Shown here piece after piece: positions 25,413-32,674 of a stretch of 33,425 nucleotides of DNA. The notes below the pieces were generated by a model. It saw nothing but the letters and a program-made list of their open reading frames with translations, had not been told where the DNA came from and ran no database searches. Every line of letters starts with the position of its first letter. The first letter of the stretch is position 1. Both the position numbers and the translations under genes were made by a program. Source of the DNA: a cf. Phormidesmis sp. LEGE 11477 (lineage in GTDB: Bacteria > Cyanobacteriota > Cyanobacteriia > Phormidesmidales > Phormidesmidaceae); NCBI RefSeq assembly GCF_015207105.1, contig NZ_JADEXO010000068.1:1-33425 (forward strand), written 5' to 3'.

Positions 25413-26561
25413 TTAGGGTGATGGCTTTAGGGGATAGAGTTTATCTAGCTCGATAATGAATTCAGCGATAGGGTCAGGACTATAGTGTTGCCGTAGTCGT
25501 TTAGCTGCCAGCATTCCCATGGCCTGCCAGTCCTGTCGATGCTGCCAAGCTCGCTCTAGCGCAGCGTCTAGATCATCTACCGTCGGTGCCGCCGCTAAAA
25601 ATCCAGTTTCGCCCTCGTCGACCCACTCTGAATTACAACCACAGTCGGTCACAATCGTGATGCGGCCACATAGCATCGCCTCAGCCGTGACTATTGGCAT
25701 CCCTTCAAAACGCGACGGCAACAGCAGACCGTGACTTTGCGCCCAGATATCGGCAGGCGATTGAACATACCCGCCAAACTGGATTTGGTGACGAACGCCA
25801 TACCAGTTGGCAAGATCCTCGAGCTGGCGTTGATTGCCCTGATCCTTGCCCCAGAAGACAACCCTAAGGGGGCGATCGCGCCACTGCTGTTGACGCAGCA
25901 CCTGCAAGACTAAATCTTGCCCTTTGGATCGAAAGTGAATTCTGCCGACGCAGGCGAGCTGCCAAACCGGGTCAGGCTCGGACCAGGGTAAGGGTGAGGC
26001 CGCTACTTTGAGGGGATTGTGAACGGTCCTAGCCTGCGGAATTTTGGCTGCTAGCAGTCGTTCCATAATGGCGTGATTGGCCTTTGAGACAAAAAAGCTG
26101 CGGTTAGCCTGAGTGTAGGCATTGCGACAGGTCTCAAGATGGCGAGTGGTGATCCAGTCGGCGGTGCTAGCGCAGTGTAGCAGCGTGGCAAACGGAATAC
26201 CGTAGCGCAAGCAGGCATTAGCGATACTGACGTCATCGGTGTGATAACTAATTGAAATCAGCACGAAATCTGGCGCGAACTGACGCAGCCATAGGTCGTG
26301 ATAGCGCTGTCCAAACTGCAGCACTTTGTCGGTAAATCGTCTGGATAACCGGATCGGTTCCGGGCCGGGCCGATTGCGCCAAAAGATAGAGCCGCCCTGC
26401 GCCTGAATCTTAGCGAGCGGCGGCGGCGTGTCAGGAAACCATTGGTAGTTGACGCCAATAGTGTGACCCTGCTGCTGTAGCCTCAAAGCTGTCTGTGACC
26501 AGAGATATTCGGAAGCTCCCCAGGGTAGGCCATTGACGGTTGAATAGATTCCTAGTCTCAT
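25413..26561 (-). CDS. GT4 family glycosyltransferase, copy A
   Basis: This 382-residue protein is the tandem paralogue of the next gene. The N-terminus is MRLGIYSTVNGLPWGASEYL. The donor site SRFEGMPIVTAEAM contains E286-x7-E294, followed by DCGCNSEWVDEGETGFLAA. The start ATG gives the same N-terminal boundary as copy B. The 4-nt gap between the genes implies translation from one mRNA. The acceptor half differs more than the donor half, so the copies may add different sugars or act on successive acceptors. Confidence 0.88.
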   Translation of the reverse strand: MRLGIYSTVNGLPWGASEYLWSQTALRLQQQGHTIGVNYQWFPDTPPPLAKIQAQGGSIFWRNRPGPEPIRLSRRFTDKVLQFGQRYHDLWLRQFAPDFVLISISYHTDDVSIANACLRYGIPFATLLHCASTADWITTRHLETCRNAYTQANRSFFVSKANHAIMERLLAAKIPQARTVHNPLKVAASPLPWSEPDPVWQLACVGRIHFRSKGQDLVLQVLRQQQWRDRPLRVVFWGKDQGNQRQLEDLANWYGVRHQIQFGGYVQSPADIWAQSHGLLLPSRFEGMPIVTAEAMLCGRITIVTDCGCNSEWVDEGETGFLAAAPTVDDLDAALERAWQHRQDWQAMGMLAAKRLRQHYSPDPIAEFIIELDKLYPLKPSP

Positions 26562-26591
26562 ATGCCTAATCTCATATTCCTCGTCTCACGA

Positions 26592-28067
26592 TCAGCTCGC
26601 CTTTGGTAGAATTTTTTGCATCAGCTCAGGTTCAAACTGACAGACCTGGTTCTTATCATAGTAGGCACTTGCGTTCTGGCGGCAGCGCTGCTGCCAGCGT
26701 CGATAGACCGTCTCATCGGCGCAGAGCTGCTCGATGGTCTGATGCAGTGATTCAACATCGAGAAACTGATCGTCACAGCAGGCAAGATCTTGGGTGTAGT
26801 AGCCATTAGGCGTTTTAAGAAAAAAGGAAGGCAGTCCACTGGCTGCGGCAGTCACCGACGCGCCACTAAAAAGGCTGACGGCGATCGCAGCTCGGCCAAA
26901 ATCATCGGCCAGGCTCTGAGTCGGCGATGAAATCTCACATTGTTCAGGAAACCGAGCCGCTAGCCGCTGCCACTGCTGACTATCTACCGAGGCCGGATGA
27001 GGCCGAATGACAACTTTGCGTAGCACCCCGCTCGCCTCACACAGCAACGTAATTAGCCTAGTCAATGCCGCTGTCTGCTCTTCTAGTCCATATAGGTGGT
27101 TCGCCCAGCGCGTAGACTGGTCTAATACCAACAAGGTCCGCCGACTAAAATTATCAGATAAGTCCAGTATGGGGTCAAAAAGCGAGCCGACAGGCACATA
27201 GTCTTCACACACAGGGTACCGCCCAGTGGCTTCAGCGAAGGCTGATTCCATCTGACTAGACATCTGCTTAGAGCTGCTCCCAAAGCAAAGGTACTGATGA
27301 GCCATAATCGGCACATCTAAGCTATGGCCTATGACTCCCTGCTGCAGCGTTACTACTTTTTTCTGCCGCGCCAAGGCGGTATGGGCAACGGCGCTACACA
27401 GCGGCAGCCAGTGACATCGTACCAGGGCAGTCTCAAACTCAATAAAAGGAGCCCATGCTTCCCACTCGATTAACCGCGCCGCTGCCCATTCAAACTCCGG
27501 CAGGGCATCGGCCTGAATTTGGATACCGTGGGGTGCTAGCAGCTGCTGGGCTTGATTAAAATCAGCGTAGGCCCGGTGGCGAGCTGTCCCCAGGCTAAAG
27601 CGGGCATCTAAGCGGCCAATGCGCCCAGCGGGATCGAGAAAATGAAGTCTGTTTAGAGCGGCTGGCTCAACGGCTGATTGCAACTGCTGTTTGATGTGAT
27701 CGCTGGTTCCCTCATGTAGCAAACAGAGCACACTAGCACCTTGTTTCAATAGATTTTGCAGCAGACGCACCACCAGCTCATCTTCCTGCTGTCGTGCCCA
27801 TAGCCAAATACCGCAAAGTAACACATCGACTTGATAATGCCGCCTAGGAGCCAATTTGGCTAGCGATTGAGCAGCGCGAGCTAGCGTTGCTGTCGGCGTC
27901 CACGGCGATGCTAGGGCTTCAGCTTGAAGGCTAGCGTCGAAGCTAACGTGCTTTTGAAGGCTGTAGAAATAGTGTTGAAAATGAGGCGAAGCTTGGTACA
28001 GCACAGTCTGCGCTTTAGCAAAGGCTTCGGCAACGCCGCGATTAGGAAAATTAAAGTTGGCTAGCAC
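26592..28067 (-). CDS. Putative GT-B polysaccharide or nonulosonate transferase
   Basis: This 491-residue protein is not firmly recognised. The C-terminal half looks like a GT-B nucleotide-sugar domain: TLQQGVIGH (240-248), an RPHP motif (355-358), and SLFSGASVTAAASGLPSFFL (398-417). The last resembles the donor site of capsule, CDP-glycerol-type and bacterial sialyltransferase-like enzymes. The N-terminal half is helical and shows a Rossmann-like strand, DVLLCGIWLW (81-90). It starts at GTG 28067; no other start is possible because a stop lies 11 codons upstream. It follows the NeuB fusion by 35 bp. With no other nonulosonate transferase visible, it is a reasonable candidate to transfer the CMP-activated sugar; this is inference from position and an HP motif. 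Confidence 0.55.
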   Translation of the reverse strand: MLANFNFPNRGVAEAFAKAQTVLYQASPHFQHYFYSLQKHVSFDASLQAEALASPWTPTATLARAAQSLAKLAPRRHYQVDVLLCGIWLWARQQEDELVVRLLQNLLKQGASVLCLLHEGTSDHIKQQLQSAVEPAALNRLHFLDPAGRIGRLDARFSLGTARHRAYADFNQAQQLLAPHGIQIQADALPEFEWAAARLIEWEAWAPFIEFETALVRCHWLPLCSAVAHTALARQKKVVTLQQGVIGHSLDVPIMAHQYLCFGSSSKQMSSQMESAFAEATGRYPVCEDYVPVGSLFDPILDLSDNFSRRTLLVLDQSTRWANHLYGLEEQTAALTRLITLLCEASGVLRKVVIRPHPASVDSQQWQRLAARFPEQCEISSPTQSLADDFGRAAIAVSLFSGASVTAAASGLPSFFLKTPNGYYTQDLACCDDQFLDVESLHQTIEQLCADETVYRRWQQRCRQNASAYYDKNQVCQFEPELMQKILPKAS

Positions 28068-28102
28068 GGTCGCAAAGATTTCACTCGCTCTAAAGGGTCA
28101 CA

Positions 28103-30364
28103 TCACAGTTCAGATTGAGTTTCTAGTTTGTCTAGGGCAATCCAGAATCCTTCTCCTTGATTCTTATGTCCTTGCCAGATCTCAGGGATGAACGAGGCTG
28201 TTGAGTCCATTTGGTTAAGGGTCTTCGACAGGGCAAAAAAGTCGATTTCACCCTCTCCAATTGGCAGCCCTTCGCCATCTACGTCCTTGGCATCGGCGAT
28301 GTGCAGATGGGCAGTGTAAGGGGCGACCTGTTCGACAAACGCCTGAAATGACCAGCCCTGATGGTTGCAGGCAAGCTTTGAATGGGAGACATCGAAGCAG
28401 ACGCGGTAGCTATTTGCTTCGCAGAAATCGGCGATATCCTGCGGATCGAGAAAGAGATTATGGTACTGCTGTCCGCCAAAATGCCACGGAAAAGGTGGCA
28501 TCGTTTGGGGAATGATTTCAACCCCGGCTGCATTCACTTCGGATAGGCTTTGAACCAGGGTATCGTAGCGCTTTTGGCGTTGCGCTTCTGATAGAGGCGC
28601 ATCGGTGGTGAATCCGCCGACGTTAGTCACGATCAGCGGTCGCGTGGATTTAAAGAACGGCTTGAGCCCTCGCGTAATGTCAACCACCTGCTGAAGGTAC
28701 GCCACTGACTGACGGCGGTAGGGTTCCTGTTCTGAGCACAGATCTAAAATATGGTCATTAGCAAACAGCTCGGGGCTGTGAACTACTAGTGCTAAATCGT
28801 GGGTGTGGCTAAAGTACTGACTGAGATCTTCTTCCATATCCTTGTAGCTGAGGTGAAACTCTAGCAAGGATGGATTTGTTTTTGTGGCGATCGCACCAAA
28901 GTCGTGATAGCGCACGGGGATACCCCAAGGCCGTTGGAAACGATAAGCGCGAGCCTGAACCTGCTCAAGCTGCAGGTCGCTCGGAAAGAAAAAGTCTCCT
29001 GCCTGTAGAGACCGCTTGATCCGTAGACCGATGAGTTCGGCCTTGCGATTGGGCTGTAGCCCCTGACCAGGACTTCTAACATCGATCATCTCAGCGGTAA
29101 TCACATCACCCGGCGCGAGATCGCATTTGGTCACCAAACTCTTGGCCAAGGTTTCGCGATTCATGCTCTCGCCTTGGGTCATCTGGCGCGTCTCGGCTGA
29201 ACCAAGGGCTGATTCAACCTGGCGAATGCCGATCATCAGCTCCTTAAATTCTTCTGGTAGCAAGCTGACCTTGTGGTCGTTGCCCTCGGATGTTTTATCG
29301 TCGGTTAGGTGCTTTTCAATCACCTTGGCCCCTTTGGCAACGGCTGCGATCGCCACATGCACCCCTCGCTCGTGACCGGAATATCCGACTGGACAGTCTC
29401 CGAGTTCTTTCAGCCGATCTAGATAGTTGAGCTGAACGTCTTTGAAGGGGGTTGGATAGGTAGAGTTGCAGTGCAGCAGCACGTACAGACCGCCTAGCGA
29501 CTTAAGCAAGCTGACCGTTTCTCTAATCTCTGTCTCGGTAGACATGCCAGTCGAACAGATCAGCGGCTTGCCCGTTTTAACGATCGCGCTGAGCAGATCG
29601 TGGTTGGTCAGGTCAGCAGAAGCGACCTTATAAGCTGGCATTCCGTACCCCTCTAGCAGCTTCAAGCTTGCCTGATCCCAGGGCGTACAAAGCGGCAAAA
29701 TACCCTGCTGCTTGCAGTAGTCAAACGCCTCAAACATCTCTTCAGCACTCAGCTGAAATCGGTTTAGCAGATCTAGCGTGTACTGCGATCCGAGATCTTC
29801 GCTAGCGTCCTTGGGATCGCCGCCATTGCGGTAGAGCGAGGCTAAGTGCCGCATCTGAAACTTGGCACAGTCGGCCCCGGCCGCAACTGCCGCATCGATT
29901 AGAAATTTCGCTCTATCCAAACTGCCGTTATGGTTGTTACCAATCTCAGCAATCACAAACGCAGGTGATTGGGCGTTAATTACAAACTCGCCGATCTGAA
30001 TACCGCCTGGACGACTGCGGGCGATCGCCACCAAGCGGTGGTTTCGATCTAGAAGGGGGATAAACTCAACTTGATCGGAGAAGCTCGCTTGGATCTTGTC
30101 ACGCTCTTCGTCGGCAAAACAGTACTTGAAATGCTTATTCGAGACATTAGCAACGGGCTGATTGAGATCAATCACCGTTTGATTCACCAGCCAGCGGCGA
30201 AAATCGCCATCTGTGACAATACCTTCGAGGATGCCGGATTCGGTGACTGAAAAGATAATTCTGCTTTTGTTGTCGCTAATCTTTTGCAGTCCGTTAACAA
30301 TGGTGTCTTCTGAAAAAACAATGTACTTCTTGATATCTTTATCGATGATCATGCGTCTAAGCAT
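28103..30364 (-). CDS. neuB: Four-domain nonulosonate (sialic acid-type) synthase: CBS-NeuB-SAF-TIM barrel
   Basis: This is a 753-residue fusion. Residues 1-115 are a CBS-domain pair (GILEGIVTDGDFRRWL, FIPLLDRNHRLVAIA). Residues 125-390 are NeuB: IGNNHNGS (141-148), AGADCAKFQ, ICSTGMSTETE, HCNSTYPTP, GYSGHERG and EKHLTDDK. NeuB condenses PEP with an N-acyl mannosamine-type sugar to give a nonulosonic acid. Residues 402-465 are the SAF (antifreeze-like) domain. Residues 480-753 are a xylose-isomerase-like TIM barrel with candidate metal ligands in CFDVSHSK (D658, H661), HLHIADAKD (H688, D691) and PEIW (E728). Two in-frame ATGs exist, at 30364 and 30352. GGAG touches the first and lies 12 nt before the second, so the start is uncertain. 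It begins 5 nt after neuA. The barrel might isomerise or epimerise a sugar precursor, and CBS might sense nucleotides; both are unproven. Confidence 0.9.
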   Translation of the reverse strand: MLRRMIIDKDIKKYIVFSEDTIVNGLQKISDNKSRIIFSVTESGILEGIVTDGDFRRWLVNQTVIDLNQPVANVSNKHFKYCFADEERDKIQASFSDQVEFIPLLDRNHRLVAIARSRPGGIQIGEFVINAQSPAFVIAEIGNNHNGSLDRAKFLIDAAVAAGADCAKFQMRHLASLYRNGGDPKDASEDLGSQYTLDLLNRFQLSAEEMFEAFDYCKQQGILPLCTPWDQASLKLLEGYGMPAYKVASADLTNHDLLSAIVKTGKPLICSTGMSTETEIRETVSLLKSLGGLYVLLHCNSTYPTPFKDVQLNYLDRLKELGDCPVGYSGHERGVHVAIAAVAKGAKVIEKHLTDDKTSEGNDHKVSLLPEEFKELMIGIRQVESALGSAETRQMTQGESMNRETLAKSLVTKCDLAPGDVITAEMIDVRSPGQGLQPNRKAELIGLRIKRSLQAGDFFFPSDLQLEQVQARAYRFQRPWGIPVRYHDFGAIATKTNPSLLEFHLSYKDMEEDLSQYFSHTHDLALVVHSPELFANDHILDLCSEQEPYRRQSVAYLQQVVDITRGLKPFFKSTRPLIVTNVGGFTTDAPLSEAQRQKRYDTLVQSLSEVNAAGVEIIPQTMPPFPWHFGGQQYHNLFLDPQDIADFCEANSYRVCFDVSHSKLACNHQGWSFQAFVEQVAPYTAHLHIADAKDVDGEGLPIGEGEIDFFALSKTLNQMDSTASFIPEIWQGHKNQGEGFWIALDKLETQSEL

Positions 30365-30369
30365 CTCCG

Positions 30370-31095
30370 CTAATTGTCGCTAGTCAACAGCAATTCCAAA
30401 ATCTTCCAATCCAGCAGAGAATCAATCTCCCAAGCTGCTTTTTCATCCATACAGAACAGAGAAATCTTGCCTCCTAATCGATTCTTTAAAGTCTTCAATA
30501 CCCAAGGCTTAAAGATATAGATTGAGCCGTTTTCAACATACTGAGGCGCTAAATCTTGACGGCGCTGCCTTTGCCGATAGTCATAGTTAATTGAGACTGC
30601 CTCACCTTCCTTTGCCTGCCACAAAAAGCGGTGCGATGGCGATACCGAGAGTAGAGAATCCGCATCCGTTGCTTGCAACTGGCGGATAGCTTGATCAATA
30701 TCAGCCCCAGTTCGCACCGGCGAAGTACACTGCAAAAAGACAATCAGATCGGGCTGAAAGTGCTTGGCTTCAATTTCCTCAAGCGCGTGAATAAGGGCGG
30801 ATTCAGAAGAAGCATTATCACCTGCGATCGCCGCTGGGCGTTGAATGACAGTCGCCCCATACTGCTCAGCAACTCGCTCGATTTCAAGATCGTCGGTTGA
30901 GACAAATACCTGGTCTACTAGCTGCGACTCGCGGCAGTCCAAAATAGAGTGAGCGACCAAAGGCAAACCCGCGATAGGTCGCACGTTCTTGCGAGGGATT
31001 CCTTTAGAATTACCCCTAGCCGGGATCACCGCAGCGATGTTTAAAGTAGACGATTGTTTATCCACGTAAATATGTTTAGGAGTTAGCTTAAGCAA
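30370..31095 (-). CDS. neuA: Acylneuraminate cytidylyltransferase (NeuA-like)
   Basis: The protein activates a nonulosonic acid as CMP-sugar using CTP. The nucleotide-binding motif IPARGNSKGIPRKN is clear, followed by STDDLEIERVAEQYGA, LQCTSPVRTGADIDQA and YVENGSIYIFKPW, all typical of NeuA. In most family members IPARG is followed by G; here it is N. Length is about 240 residues, normal for a stand-alone synthetase. The start is not clear. The listed TTG (31095) directly follows an in-frame TGA. A GTG at 31065 (giving MDKQSSTLNIAAVIPARG) is equally plausible, and neither has a strong ribosome binding site. It is the first gene of the - strand glycan operon. Confidence 0.9.
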   Translation of the reverse strand: MLKLTPKHIYVDKQSSTLNIAAVIPARGNSKGIPRKNVRPIAGLPLVAHSILDCRESQLVDQVFVSTDDLEIERVAEQYGATVIQRPAAIAGDNASSESALIHALEEIEAKHFQPDLIVFLQCTSPVRTGADIDQAIRQLQATDADSLLSVSPSHRFLWQAKEGEAVSINYDYRQRQRRQDLAPQYVENGSIYIFKPWVLKTLKNRLGGKISLFCMDEKAAWEIDSLLDWKILELLLTSDN

Positions 31096-31334
31096 TCATC
31101 CGCTTGATCATAAAAGCATCGATAGCTAGCGATAGCGCCAGTGCCAACGCCAAAGGTGGCACAAACGCCTAGAAATACCTAGCCAGAATTAGACCAGACG
31201 ACGCGATCGCCTTAACTAGCTTGTGTAACGGTTCATAATTACAGATGAGTTGTGCCTCGAACGTTGCTAGATACATATCTACCTCATAAAAACTGCTCCA
31301 GAAGCCTAGCTGAAAGTAATAGCTACGAAGGAAC

Positions 31335-31364
31335 ACACTGTATGGACTAACACTGTATGGACTA
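31335..31364. repeat. Perfect 15-bp tandem duplication
   Basis: The unit acactgtatggacta occurs twice without mismatch (31335-31349 and 31350-31364). It lies outside any gene, about 285 bp before the GT2 start. Confidence 0.95.
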
Positions 31365-31540
31365 ATCAGACATAGAACGAGTAGGGCATAGATCCAAAAA
31401 GTATAAATCTATACTGAAAAGGTTGACACTGCACTGCAACTGCTCACTACGGTCGTCAAGGATGTGAGAACTGGCGACACGGCTGATAGTATATGACACC
31501 ATAGCTATCTTTATTGCGTGTATACTTCCGCTAGGTTCTT

Positions 31541-31552
31541 GATAAATTTATC
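31541..31552. promoter_or_regulatory. Perfect palindrome, possible operator
   Basis: GATAAATTTATC is a perfect 12-bp palindrome about 97 bp upstream of the GT2 start. It overlaps a TTGATA box (31539-31544) that could act as a -35. A dimeric regulator might bind here. In AT-rich intergenic DNA, chance occurrence is also possible. Confidence 0.35.
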
Positions 31553-31601
31553 ATTCGGTAAAAATACGGTTTACGCACCAGCTCATAGTGACCGTAATCG
31601 G

Positions 31602-31649
31602 AAAAGGTTAAGAATATTGATTAACCTTTTGTAGGAATTGATAAGGTTA
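31602..31649 (+). promoter_or_regulatory. Leader with two mutually exclusive hairpins before GT2
   Basis: aaaaggttaa (31602-31611) pairs perfectly over 10 bp with ttaacctttt (31621-31630), loop 9 nt. The same second arm, through taacctt (31622-31628), can instead pair with aaggtta (31643-31649), which includes the only close Shine-Dalgarno-like bases (aagg) and the A of the start codon. The two structures exclude each other. Confidence 0.5.
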
Positions 31650-32605
31650 TGCCTTTAGCTTCAGTAATTGTCCCTGTGTATAATGGCGCACAGACAATTC
31701 ACGCAACGATCGAATCAGTTCTTCAACAGACTGCCCAGGATTTTGAGCTAGTTGTTGTTGATGATGGTTCTACTGATACAACCCTAGAAGTTGTCTCTAA
31801 GTTTGATGATCCCCGCCTTAGCGTCTTTTCCTATCACAATGCTGGCGTAGCTACATCTCGCAATCGCGGGGCTGCTCATGCATCGGGCAAGTACATCTCG
31901 TTCATAGATGCAGATGACCTCTGGACGCCTGATAAACTTGCGCTTCAACTCGAAGCATTAGAGAGTACGCCTAAGACTGCGGTTGCCTACAGTTGGACAG
32001 ACTACATCGATCAAGAGGGTCGCTTTATTGAGAAGGCTCAGCGGGTTGCTTTCAGCGGTGATGTCTACGCCAAGCTACTGCTCCGTAATTTCTTAGAAAG
32101 TGCTTCAAATGTGACTATTCACCGACAGACGTTTCTGAAGCTAGGCGGGTTTGATCTATCCCTATCAGGCGCGGCTGATTGGGACTTTTTTCTGCGCCTC
32201 GCGAAGCACTATCCCTTCGTTGCGGTACCTCATTTGGGCGTTCTCTATCGACTTTTGGACAGCTCGATGTCGGCGAATCTTGCCGCTCAAGAGAAAGAGT
32301 GTCTCACAGTGCTTGACCGTGCTTACGAACAGGCTTCTCCCAACCTGCAGCCGCTTAAGCAGCAGAGCCTTGGCCAGCTTTATCGCTATCTAAGCTTCAA
32401 AGCGATGCATGGATCGCTCCATCGGCCAAAGGGAGCGTCAGCATTGCATTATCTCTTTCAATCATTGGTTCACAGCCCTCAGATAGCGATCCAGCAGCCT
32501 CGCCTGACCTCAATTCTCATCTTGAAGATTCTAGCTGCTCTACTGCTACCGCATCAGTCGCAGCAGTTAATCGACCAGCTGCGGCTATCGGCAAGTCGTC
32601 AGTAG
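31649..32605 (+). CDS. GT2 family glycosyltransferase
   Basis: This 318-residue enzyme has a GT-A fold. ASVIVPVYNGAQTI opens the domain, VVVDDGSTD (36-44) binds the nucleotide, and FIDADDLW (85-92) carries the DxD metal site. GAADWDFFLRL further on fits the acceptor/catalytic-base region of GT2 enzymes. There is no obvious membrane helix. Members of this family add single sugars during synthesis of cell-surface glycans. The gene is divergent from neuA and is probably under its own promoter, with the leader hairpins described upstream possibly controlling translation. The last hundred residues are helical and not typed further. Confidence 0.88.
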   Translation: MPLASVIVPVYNGAQTIHATIESVLQQTAQDFELVVVDDGSTDTTLEVVSKFDDPRLSVFSYHNAGVATSRNRGAAHASGKYISFIDADDLWTPDKLALQLEALESTPKTAVAYSWTDYIDQEGRFIEKAQRVAFSGDVYAKLLLRNFLESASNVTIHRQTFLKLGGFDLSLSGAADWDFFLRLAKHYPFVAVPHLGVLYRLLDSSMSANLAAQEKECLTVLDRAYEQASPNLQPLKQQSLGQLYRYLSFKAMHGSLHRPKGASALHYLFQSLVHSPQIAIQQPRLTSILILKILAALLLPHQSQQLIDQLRLSASRQ

Positions 32606-32674
32606 ACTGCGCGGTAGCACTCAGCCGACAACTTAAGAGCGATCGCTCTCCTCTTTAGTAGAATTTTGGCAAGC

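Larger units (their letters stand above)
31096..31648. other. 553-bp divergent intergenic region with repeats and palindromes
   Basis: This region separates neuA (- strand) and the GT2 gene (+ strand). It contains a perfect 15-bp tandem repeat, a 12-bp palindrome, an inverted repeat next to the GT2 start, and an isolated TTGACA box at 31423-31428 for which I find no good -10 box at 16-18 bp. There is no convincing ORF and no tRNA. Promoters of both directions should lie here. Confidence 0.6.

Noticed and set aside
31423-31428. TTGACA box upstream of GT2
   Set aside because: No acceptable -10 sequence at 16-18 bp; not called as a promoter.
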